From Bacillota bacterium (GTDB lineage Bacteria > Eremiobacterota > SpSt-956 > JAKJGF01), in contig JAKPQU010000316.1 of the NCBI GenBank assembly GCA_029555925.1, positions 1-13,556 of the forward strand: a stretch of 13,556 nt of DNA, in the 5' to 3' direction. Positions 7,626 through 13,556 of this stretch are shown piece by piece. The notes beneath the pieces were generated by a model. The model ran no database searches. It was not told the DNA's origin and saw only the letters and a program-made list of their open reading frames with translations. The position numbers and the translations under genes were made by a program. The first letter of the stretch is position 1; each line of letters opens with the position of its first letter.

Positions 7626-9026
7626 TTATCTCCTGTTCATAGCCTCCAGGGCTTCTTCTTTACTATTTTTGGCTTCCATATAATCAGGATCAATTTCAAG
7701 AGCTCTGTCATAACATTCAATAGCTTCTTCATATCTTCCCATTATATATAAATTATACCCCTTCATATACCATGCATATGTAAAGACCGGGTCAATCTCC
7801 AGGGCATTATCAAAATATTGAAGGGCTTTTTTATATTTACCTGTTTTATGACAGGCATAACCTTTACCATTCAATGCATTTGTAAAAGAAGGATTTACCT
7901 CCAGTATTCTGTTAAAACATTTAATAGCTTCTTTATATCTTCCCAGGTTATTCAATGACCAGCCTTTATTACCGAGAAGCTCTACATCACCGGGTCTCAG
8001 TTTTAAAGCCTCATCGTAAGAATCAATGGCTTCTTTATATCTCCCAAGTTTATCCAGAGCCCATCCCTTATTAACCCACACTTCCACATCTTTATTGTTA
8101 ATCTTCAGTACTCTGTCAAGAGATTCGATCATTTCTTCATATTTTCCCAGCATAGTCAGAGCCCATCCCCTGTTAAACCAGCTTTCAGTATCATCAGGTT
8201 TTATCTGTAAAAGTTTATCGTAACATGGAACTATTTCCTCATATTTTCCGAGTTTTTCAAGGGTCAATATTTTATTATGCAATGCCTCCATATCCGATGG
8301 TTCTATCTCAAGGGCTTTATCAAAACATCTAAGGGCATCATCATATTCCAGAAGATAATACAGGGCAAGTCCTTTGTTATTCCACGGGTTGGTATATTTA
8401 TGTTTCGGATCGAGAGCTTTTCTGTAAGATTTAAAAGCTTCTCTTCTTTCGCCTGTACCGGACAGTTCCTGTCTTTTTATATACCATTCATAGGAATTAT
8501 TGGGATCAAGTTTTAAAGCCTTATGATAACATTTTATAGCTTCTTCGTATCTACCGAGAGATTTGAGAGCATTCCCTTTTAATTTCAGCGTTTTTACATC
8601 TTTCGGATTAATTTTAAGAATCTTACTGTAACATATAACAGCCGATTTATATTTGCCCATTGCCTTCATAGCATTTGCTTTCATCTTCAATGCCTGTATA
8701 TCAAGAGGGTCAAGTTCAAGTGCTTTATTATAACATTTTACGGCTCCTCTGTATTTCCCTCTGGCCTTCAGAGACTTACCCTTTTCTTTCCATGTCTTTT
8801 TGTCTTTCGGATCAATCTTTAAAGCCTCTGTGTAACATTTTATGGCTTCTATATGTTTGCCCTGATGTTTCAGAGCTGCGGCTTTACTTTTCCATATTTT
8901 CCCGTCTTTCGGGTCAACCTTTAAAGCCTTTGTATAGCATTTAATAGCTTCTTTATATTTACCCTGATCTTCAAGGGCTTTAGCTTTTGTCTTCCAGATT
9001 TTAGCTTCTTTGAGGCTTTTTTTCAC
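7626..9026 (-). CDS. Soluble protein of 13 tandem TPR repeats
   Basis: 466 residues made almost wholly of about 13 tandem 34-residue tetratricopeptide repeats (from residue ~9 to ~449), each close to the consensus W-x3-G-x2-L-x3-GKYEEAI-x-CY-x-KALEIDP. Repeat 6 is degenerate (LDPKHKY). There is no signal peptide or membrane segment, so it is probably cytoplasmic. TPR solenoids bind peptides and assemble complexes; no enzyme domain is present. GTG 9026 is chosen because AAGGAG sits 8 bases upstream (9040-9035). It is first in the minus-strand operon leading into the membrane/DUF4129/DUF4350/MoxR/DUF58 genes, so it may be the scaffold for that machine, but that is inferred from position. A Cys recurs before the Tyr in many repeats. 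Confidence 0.92.
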   Translation of the reverse strand: MKKSLKEAKIWKTKAKALEDQGKYKEAIKCYTKALKVDPKDGKIWKSKAAALKHQGKHIEAIKCYTEALKIDPKDKKTWKEKGKSLKARGKYRGAVKCYNKALELDPLDIQALKMKANAMKAMGKYKSAVICYSKILKINPKDVKTLKLKGNALKSLGRYEEAIKCYHKALKLDPNNSYEWYIKRQELSGTGERREAFKSYRKALDPKHKYTNPWNNKGLALYYLLEYDDALRCFDKALEIEPSDMEALHNKILTLEKLGKYEEIVPCYDKLLQIKPDDTESWFNRGWALTMLGKYEEMIESLDRVLKINNKDVEVWVNKGWALDKLGRYKEAIDSYDEALKLRPGDVELLGNKGWSLNNLGRYKEAIKCFNRILEVNPSFTNALNGKGYACHKTGKYKKALQYFDNALEIDPVFTYAWYMKGYNLYIMGRYEEAIECYDRALEIDPDYMEAKNSKEEALEAMNRR

Positions 9027-9045
9027 GGAATAACTCCTTTTGTAT

Positions 9046-9075
9046 CGTGACGCGTGACGCGTGACGCGTAACGCG
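9046..9075. repeat. Heptamer repeat array C
   Basis: Three CGTGACG units and one CGTAACG unit, plus two bases, all of the ACG type. The array lies just 5' of the AAGGAG ribosome site of the TPR gene, so it would be in that gene's mRNA leader. It is the only array here with a single block and no partner block. Confidence 0.9.
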
Positions 9076-9225
9076 AGGAAGATTATGAAACATATAAAAA
9101 ACTATTCTGAAATTCTCTGAAAAATCCTGCCAGAGGTCAAACTTTATATCAATTAATTTACTTTTCCCATGTTTTAATTTATAATTATAGATTAGAGTGA
9201 AAAGAATATTAGTCATTATTCACTC

Positions 9226-9374
9226 ATTATAGTTAGTTTCATAACTATCCATAAATAATGACCTCGTAATGCGTAAAGCGTAATGCGTGATGCGCAGGGA
9301 TTAAACCCTTCACGCGTCACGCGTTATGCGTCACAACGACTTAAATTCTAATAAGTTATGAAATACACTATAAT
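9226..9374 (+). mobile_element. MITE-like miniature element, complete copy
   Basis: A 149-bp element without coding capacity. Its ends form imperfect 21-bp terminal inverted repeats (9226-9246 and 9354-9374, 18 of 21 matching, the inner 10 bases TTTCATAACT/AGTTATGAAA perfect). Inside, CGTRATG units (9265-9292) and inverted CGTRACG units (about 9310-9333) flank AGGGATTAAACCC, making a long hairpin. Bases 9238-9374 recur in reverse orientation at 13420-13556 with only 3 mismatches (9309, 9327, 9335). No target duplication could be made out. No transposase is present, so movement would need one supplied elsewhere. Confidence 0.8.
9369..9374 (+). promoter_or_regulatory. Candidate -10 box at the tip of the miniature element
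   Basis: A perfect TATAAT sits at the right tip of the element, 60 bases before the CsgG-like gene's start. The matching -35 (TTCTAA at 9346-9351, 17-bp spacer) is poor. The other copy has the same TATAAT reading into the opposite side of the 4-kb block. Weak support from sequence alone. Confidence 0.3.
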
Positions 9375-9434
9375 TATAAACTGTTATGAAAGTAACCATA
9401 AATACAAAATTTTATTATGAAGGGGTGAAAAATT

Positions 9435-11264
9435 ATGAAAATTATAATGAATTTTCTAATAACAGTAATAATATTTACTGTCCTTTCGGCTCATATCAGA
9501 GGAGCACAGTATATCAATCTTGCCGTCGTAAATTTTTACAGCGACCGGAGCACAGGCCAGGGATTTTCGGAAACACTTACCGAAAAACTTGCGACACTGC
9601 AACATATAAATGTAATACAGAGAGAAGCCCTCAGACCTGTTATGGAAGAAATGGGTATTTCACCGGGACAAAAACTCGATCTTGCAAGAGGTCAATCACT
9701 GGGAAAAACTCTCGGTGCAGACTATCTTCTTTCAGGTACATTAAAAGAAAAAGAAAATAAAATAACTGTTATATATCAACTTTTCGATGTCAGTAAAGGC
9801 ACAGTGGTCGCAGAAGAAGCTTTGAGCGGAAAAAAGGAAAAGCTCTTTGACCTTCAGGGGGAAATATCGGTAAAAGTGGCAAAATATTTTAACAGTCCCG
9901 TCACTTCAGACACAAAAGAAAAGCTTTATTTTATGCCCACAAAAAGCATGGAAAATTTTGACAGATTCTCAAGAGGGCTCCAGTTATACGAAGGAAACCG
10001 TATAGATGAAGCTTACAGTTTCTTTTTAAACTCTGTTAAAAGCGATACTGCTTTTCTTGATGCCCACAGATATTTTGAATATACTGCAAGAAAAACGGGA
10101 AAACTCGATGATTTTATAAAAACCTATGAAAAAATGCTTGCTTCTGATCCTGACAATGCAATTTTACTCAATTACCTGGGTAATGCCTATCTGGATAAAG
10201 GAGATTTTATTAAGGCAGAAAATCTCTACAAAAAATCTATAGGAATAGAACCGGTCTTCGGAAATCCTCACAACAATCTTGCCACCATCTATGTAATGGG
10301 GCAGAAATATAAAGAAGGGCTCGAGGAATTTCAGAAAGCTCTCAAATATTCTGACAGAAAGGCTCCGGTATTCTACAATATAGGTCTCTGTTATATAAAT
10401 ATGGGAGATAAAGATAAGGCGAAGGAATATTTCATGAAAGCCCTTGAAATAGACAGAAAAAATCCTGATTTTATAGCTGCCAGATATTATCTCTACGGCG
10501 TAAAAGTCCTTGTTACTTCAAGAGAAAAACATGTTCCCGGCGAGTTGTTCGGAGAAATTCTTCTTAACTCTGAGCCGGTATTTGAAATTCAGACATCGGT
10601 AGGAGGATTTTCTCCTTCCGCAAGGGCTGCCATAATAGCAGGAAGACTGGAAAATATGATCTCGGCAGGGCTGAAACCTGTTGAAATTGAAGTGGGAAAA
10701 ATGAAAAATGAAACAGTCCTCCAAACTGCGGGAGGACAGCTTATTATGACTGTTACTAAAAAAATGGCGGAAAGAGAAGGAACAACACCGGGGAAACTGG
10801 CAGAGGCCAAAATGGAAACACTCAAAAAAATACTCACTTCAGCCACATCTGTTTCCTATTCCGAAGGAGGATTTGTCCTTCAGGGACAGAGTGAACAGGT
10901 AAAAGACATGAAAGGCATTTCAACAGAAGCTACATATCTTCACAGAGGTGATGCATTCTACAGTGAAGGTAAGATAGATAAAGCAGCGGAAGAGTATAAA
11001 AAAGCCCTGGAAGTTAATTCTTCATTCTCACCGGCTTATTTCTGTATGGGAATCATTTATTTCGAACAGAAAGACTATAAAAATGCCATAAGTAATTTCA
11101 GTAATGTCATAAAATACAATGATAAAAACATTGATGCCTGTATATGGCTCGGAAAAAGTTATAAAGAATCAGGGGATGTGAAAGAAGCAAAGGATTCTTT
11201 TAACAGGGCTCTGAAGTTAGATCCCGGTAATAAAGAGGTCAAGGGGTATATGGAAAAACTTTAA
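9435..11264 (+). CDS. Secreted CsgG-like protein with TPRs and an MscS-lead-type domain
   Basis: 609 residues. A signal peptide (1-24, cut near GA-Q) is followed by a CsgG/FlgO-like domain (26-152) with the AVVNF strand, VIQREALRPVM and GADYLLSGTL; such domains sit in periplasmic or outer-membrane assembly proteins. TPRs fill about 173-345. A middle domain (about 370-470), with PVFEIQTSVGGFSPSARAAI and GGQLIMTVT...TTPGKLAEA, resembles the periplasmic domain preceding some MscS-like channels. More TPRs occupy 497-605. ATG 9435 has AAGGGG about 8 bases upstream. It is first of two plus-strand genes and is followed after a repeat hairpin by a DUF4384/TPR gene. Likely a periplasmic scaffold for envelope assembly or sensing; the exact role is unknown. 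Domain calls rest on motif memory, with the middle domain least certain. Confidence 0.8.
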   Translation: MKIIMNFLITVIIFTVLSAHIRGAQYINLAVVNFYSDRSTGQGFSETLTEKLATLQHINVIQREALRPVMEEMGISPGQKLDLARGQSLGKTLGADYLLSGTLKEKENKITVIYQLFDVSKGTVVAEEALSGKKEKLFDLQGEISVKVAKYFNSPVTSDTKEKLYFMPTKSMENFDRFSRGLQLYEGNRIDEAYSFFLNSVKSDTAFLDAHRYFEYTARKTGKLDDFIKTYEKMLASDPDNAILLNYLGNAYLDKGDFIKAENLYKKSIGIEPVFGNPHNNLATIYVMGQKYKEGLEEFQKALKYSDRKAPVFYNIGLCYINMGDKDKAKEYFMKALEIDRKNPDFIAARYYLYGVKVLVTSREKHVPGELFGEILLNSEPVFEIQTSVGGFSPSARAAIIAGRLENMISAGLKPVEIEVGKMKNETVLQTAGGQLIMTVTKKMAEREGTTPGKLAEAKMETLKKILTSATSVSYSEGGFVLQGQSEQVKDMKGISTEATYLHRGDAFYSEGKIDKAAEEYKKALEVNSSFSPAYFCMGIIYFEQKDYKNAISNFSNVIKYNDKNIDACIWLGKSYKESGDVKEAKDSFNRALKLDPGNKEVKGYMEKL

Positions 11265-11267
11265 AAT

Positions 11268-11338
11268 CGTGACGGGTAACGCGTGACGCGTGACGGGTTT
11301 ACATCCCACGCATCACGCATTACGCATTACGCATTACG
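11268..11338. repeat. Heptamer inverted array E between the two plus-strand genes
   Basis: CGTGACG-type units (11268-11295), a short GGTTTACATCCCA spacer, then inverted ATG-type units (about 11309-11338), with matching ends AATCGT and ACGATT. The arms can pair into a ~28-bp stem with scattered mismatches. It starts 3 bases after the CsgG-like stop codon and ends 16 bases before the next start, so it could act as an mRNA-stabilising or attenuating hairpin within the operon. There is no T-run after it. Confidence 0.85.
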
Positions 11339-11354
11339 ATTAGAGGTGACTTAT

Positions 11355-12635
11355 ATGAAAATATTCAGCTATATTATATTTCTGCTTCTGGCTCTATCTA
11401 TAGTGAAAGCATCGGAAACAGATCTTTTAAAATCCATAGAAAATAAAAACTCCGATCTGTTTATAGAGATGAAAACAGACAGACCTCAGAACACAGGGAC
11501 AGAAGGAGAAGATATTGTCTGTTATATTGCCGTGAATAAAGACTGTTATCTTACAGTTATAAGGGTAACCACGTCAGGTAAATAGGATATAATATTTCCC
11601 AATAAATCCCATCAGGGTTTTCAGTCTCTGGAAGGATCAAAATATGAAATACCCGGCTTTAATATGGAAAAAATTACACTTAAAGGCCCGGCAGGGACGG
11701 AAACGATTAAAGCCATAGCGACGTCTGATGAAGAATTATTTAACAGAATTGTAGAAATTTCCCCGTCAGAAAATTTTACACATATAAAATCACCTGAATA
11801 TTTTGTCAAAAAGCTTTCAGGGGAACTGAATAAACTTCAAAAACATGAATGGGCAACGGCAGAAATGGAAATCACCGTAGAGGGGAAAGCTCCGACAACT
11901 CCCTCCGTAACGGGAACACCATATGTAAATCCCGAACTGCAGAACATCGTAAAACATGATTACAGCACCGAATATTACACACAGGGTGCTTCTTTCTATG
12001 AAGAAGGCAAATATGACGATGCCATAAAATCCTTTAAAAAAGCGATAAAAGAGTGTCCCAATCTTGCCTACGGGTATTATTCCATAGGGTTATCGTACCA
12101 GGCGAAGGGAGCCTTTAAAGAAGCCATCGAATGGTATAAAAAATGTATAAATCACGGCATAAAAGAAAGAGATTCCTTTCTCAGGATAGGAGAAATCTAT
12201 GATCAACTGAAAGATAAAAAAGAAGCCTATTTGAGGTATAAAAAAGTGCTCAGACTCACGGAAGGCTTCCAGGAGATCAACAGAATAAATCCTTCCGATA
12301 CGGGTAAAGAGACGATCTATAATCTTGAAACCCTCTGCAGTAAACATACAGATGATAAAAAGTCCAGAATGGAACTGGCAGTAATCTACGAAAAACTCGG
12401 TAATTACAGGGCAGGCTGTTATCATTTAAAATATCTCTTAAAACAGGCTTTGCCTCTGTATACTCCCTGGTCAATGGAAAAAGATAAACCTGCCATAGAA
12501 AAACCTGTTATAGAAGAACCTCCCGTAACGGTTGATTATTACAATTATTATGAACCTTATGTAGAACCGTACAGACCGCCGCCTCCGCCGCCGGTAAAGG
12601 AATCTCCCCCGAAATTTATTTATGTTGAGGATTGA
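11355..12635 (+). pseudogene. Secreted DUF4384/TPR protein interrupted by an in-frame amber codon
   Basis: One reading frame of 426 codons is split by TAG at 11583-11585. The first part (11355-11585; ATG with GAGGTGA 5 bases upstream) encodes a signal peptide (about 1-19) and the start of a DUF4384 domain (DLFIEMKTDRPQ, CYLTVIRVTTSGK). Directly after the TAG the same frame continues with DIIFPNKSHQGF, YEIPGF and ITLKGPAGTETIKAIATS, the rest of that domain. Then come about three TPRs (204-303) and a Pro/Tyr-rich tail (373-426). The first ATG after the stop (11664) has no ribosome site and lies inside the domain, so it is unlikely as an independent start. DUF4384 domains occur in exported TPR or CsgG-linked proteins, matching its neighbour upstream. 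TAG ends several intact genes here (moxR, DUF4129), so recoding is unlikely. Best read as a fresh nonsense mutation or sequencing error. Confidence 0.8.
11583..11585 (+). other. In-frame amber codon inside the DUF4384 domain
   Basis: GGT-AAA-TAG-GAT: the family pattern (S/D)GK-x-x-x-LFPN continues across the stop, with IIFPN four codons later. The position is variable in the family, so a single change from AAG, CAG or GAG would explain it. No downstream hairpin specific to pyrrolysine or selenocysteine was recognised. Confidence 0.8.
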
Positions 12636-12977
12636 TTATGCTTTCATTCCACGGGTAAGACAGTAAAGAGCATATTGATTGAGGCTGATATTTTCGCTTA
12701 AAGCTTTTTCTGTCAGTTCTCTGTGCAGTGATTTAGGAATCCTCAGAAGAAATTTCCCGCTATAATCTTTTAAATTCATCGGTTTAGGAATTGGATAACT
12801 TTTTTCTTCCGAGGTTTCCTTCCATAACTCATAGGCAGTTTCTAATTCCCTGATAGCCTGTCCGGGTGAAGAGCCAAAAGCCGAGCACTCAGGAATTTCT
12901 TCAATATAAGCAATATAATCTTTATCCTTCTTATCCAAGAAAACTTTTATATTATAATCGGAAAGACTATATGACAT
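12636..12977 (-). CDS. hicB: HicB-type antitoxin with ribbon-helix-helix tail
   Basis: 113 residues. The N-terminal HicB partial-RNase-H-like fold (about 8-66) carries DYIAYIEEIPECSAFG, then SPGQAIRELETAYELW and PIPKP. A C-terminal ribbon-helix-helix DNA-binding domain (75-112) has FLLRIPKSLHRELTEKA and ISLNQYALYCL. It neutralises HicA and, through the C-terminal domain, is expected to repress the hicAB promoter. ATG 12977 has GGAGGAG 4 bases upstream and overlaps the hicA end by 11 bases, so the order is toxin then antitoxin with coupled translation. Its stop codon touches the stop of the converging DUF4384/TPR gene without a single spare base, so no terminator fits between them. The sequence looks intact. 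Confidence 0.92.
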   Translation of the reverse strand: MSYSLSDYNIKVFLDKKDKDYIAYIEEIPECSAFGSSPGQAIRELETAYELWKETSEEKSYPIPKPMNLKDYSGKFLLRIPKSLHRELTEKALSENISLNQYALYCLTRGMKA

Positions 12978-13206
12978 GGTTCTCCTCCAGTATTCTTAAA
13001 AATTGCCTCACCTGATAACCCTTTACTTTACCGTTATTATCCTGTACAGGAAGAGATTTTCTGTATTTGTCCGAACAATATATGAAGTGACTACCTCTAC
13101 TGCGTGCACAGACAAATCCATAACGTTCGAGTAAATTTTGAAATTCACCGAATCTCAATCCGTCAGGATTATTGATAGCTTTTTGCAGTAATTTATCAGA
13201 TTGCAT
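12967..13206 (-). CDS. hicA: HicA-type mRNA interferase toxin
   Basis: 79 residues, the usual length. HicA folds like a double-stranded RNA-binding domain and cuts mRNA with one catalytic histidine, here H40 in RSRGSHFIY. The C-terminal block KVKGYQVRQFLRIL (60-73) is typical. All recognisable motifs are intact, so the toxin should be active when free of HicB. ATG 13206 has no Shine-Dalgarno site; instead a good promoter places the expected transcription start at or next to the ATG, suggesting a leaderless or near-leaderless message. The 11-base overlap with hicB and that gene's strong ribosome site would favour more antitoxin than toxin. Confidence 0.92.
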   Translation of the reverse strand: MQSDKLLQKAINNPDGLRFGEFQNLLERYGFVCARSRGSHFIYCSDKYRKSLPVQDNNGKVKGYQVRQFLRILEENHVI

Positions 13207-13207
13207 A

Positions 13208-13242
13208 ATATTATAATATCATATATAGTATCGTAAAGTCAA
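13208..13242 (-). promoter_or_regulatory. hicAB promoter with palindromic -10 region
   Basis: TTGACT (13242-13237) and TATTAT (13218-13213) are spaced 18 bp; each matches 5 of 6 consensus bases. The 12-bp palindrome ATATTATAATAT (13208-13219) covers the -10 and could be the operator for the HicB ribbon-helix-helix dimer. A perfect TATAAT (13215-13210) also lies here, but 21 bp from the -35. The expected start is at about the first base of the hicA ATG. Confidence 0.5.
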
Positions 13243-13245
13243 TTA

Positions 13246-13419
13246 TTATAATAGTGGTAACATTTCTCCACAAAACCGACACTTTACATCGTCAAATTTT
13301 ATTTCTTCAGCACAATAAGGACATTTTTTTGTTTTATTTGTTAAATTTTTCTCAGAAGTTTTTTCTCCTACAGGATAACTGCAATTATGGCATTGTTTAA
13401 CTTTTAGAGATATATGTTT
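13246..13419 (-). pseudogene. 3' remnant of a double zinc-ribbon gene
   Basis: The minus frame ending TAA 13248-13246 encodes a zinc-ribbon tail: CHNC (13392-13381), then CPYCAEEIKFDD (CPYC at 13323-13312) and CRFCGEML (CRFC at 13281-13270). The spacing of the last two knuckles is that of a normal zinc ribbon. The frame has no ATG, GTG or TTG before it meets the miniature element at 13420 and a TAA at 13452-13450 inside that element. The CHNC knuckle has no partner CxxC, which in double zinc-ribbon proteins lies just upstream. The simplest reading is that the element inserted into, or recombined across, the gene and removed its 5' end. Zinc ribbons bind nucleic acid or protein; function unknown. 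Confidence 0.7.
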
Positions 13420-13556
13420 ATTATAGTGTATTTCATAACTTATTAGAATTTAAGTCGTCGTGACGCGTAACGCGTGACGCGTGACGGGTTTAATCCCTGC
13501 GCATCACGCATTACGCTTTACGCATTACGAGGTCATTATTTATGGATAGTTATGAA
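13420..13556 (-). mobile_element. MITE-like miniature element, second copy, cut by window end
   Basis: Reverse complement of 9238-9374 with 134 of 137 bases identical, including the inner terminal repeat (13420-13440), the heptamer hairpin (about 13458-13529) and the start of the outer terminal repeat (TAGTTATGAA at the window end). About 12 more bases would be expected beyond the window. Its inner end abuts the truncated zinc-ribbon gene. Confidence 0.8.

Larger units (their letters stand above)
9027..9434. other. Divergent intergenic region with repeats, no gene
   Basis: This 408-base gap separates the minus-strand TPR operon from the plus-strand CsgG-like operon. It holds array C (9046-9075), an AT-rich stretch with no convincing gene (9076-9225), a complete miniature element (9226-9374), and the leader and ribosome site of the CsgG-like gene. 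Frames here only translate repeat sequence. The TPR operon promoter must lie here or further upstream, but I see no clear -35/-10 pair for it. Confidence 0.7.

Noticed and set aside
8026..8944. Plus-strand frames within the TPR gene
   Set aside because: They are antisense shadows produced by the repeated TPR codons.
9001..9216. Minus-strand 71-residue frame in the divergent gap
   Set aside because: It has repeat-derived RVTRHASRV content, overlaps the real TPR start and has no family match.
11283..11354. Start of the DUF4384/TPR gene at ATG 11283
   Set aside because: The extra 24 residues come from array E; ATG 11355 has GAGGTGA upstream and gives a signal peptide.
11583..11585. Genome-wide reassignment of TAG (or TGA) to a sense codon
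   Set aside because: TAG ends moxR, the DUF4129 gene, hicA and the PIN gene at normal places, and TGA ends the DUF58 and DUF4350 genes, so only the damaged genes show in-frame stops.

Overview
The window comes from an AT-rich bacterial genome, probably an uncultivated diderm. I cannot place it taxonomically. Reasons for this reading: AT-rich coding sequence with good Shine-Dalgarno sites, a CsgG-like periplasmic protein, several TPR proteins, and gaps filled with CG-rich 7-bp repeats (CGTRAYG). No tRNA, rRNA, CRISPR array, integrase or transposase gene was found.

Layout. (1) 1-670: a Gly-rich M15-type peptidase, possibly 5'-truncated by the window edge, followed by a hairpin terminator. (2) 726-1259, minus: a decayed class I glutamine amidotransferase. 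(3) 1324-1880: a VapB-like antitoxin with a shortened PIN toxin that has lost catalytic acids. (4) 1909-9026, minus: a co-directional set in transcription order: 13-repeat TPR protein, 32-aa ORF, polytopic membrane protein, DUF4129, DUF4350, MoxR ATPase, DUF58. MoxR-DUF58-DUF4129-DUF4350 is a widespread conserved neighbourhood, thought to be a MoxR AAA+ machine acting with von Willebrand-like and membrane-anchored partners in envelope or stress functions. Heptamer arrays fill the gaps on both sides of moxR and lie just before the TPR gene. (5) 9435-12635, plus: a secreted CsgG-like/TPR protein and a secreted DUF4384/TPR protein, the latter cut by an in-frame amber codon. (6) 12636-13206, minus: a hicAB toxin-antitoxin pair. 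(7) 13246-13419, minus: the 3' end of a zinc-ribbon gene that lost its start at a repeat element.

The least expected structure is a pair of near-identical miniature elements, 9226-9374 and 13420 to the window end, in opposite orientation around a roughly 4.05-kb block holding regions 5-7. They share 137 bp with 3 mismatches. The complete copy has 21-bp imperfect terminal inverted repeats around a heptamer hairpin. No transposase lies between them, so they look like non-autonomous (MITE-like) elements able to truncate genes and possibly to invert the block.

Four of the window's genes are visibly damaged (amidotransferase, PIN toxin, DUF4384/TPR, zinc ribbon), which suggests accessory sequence under weak selection beside an intact MoxR operon.
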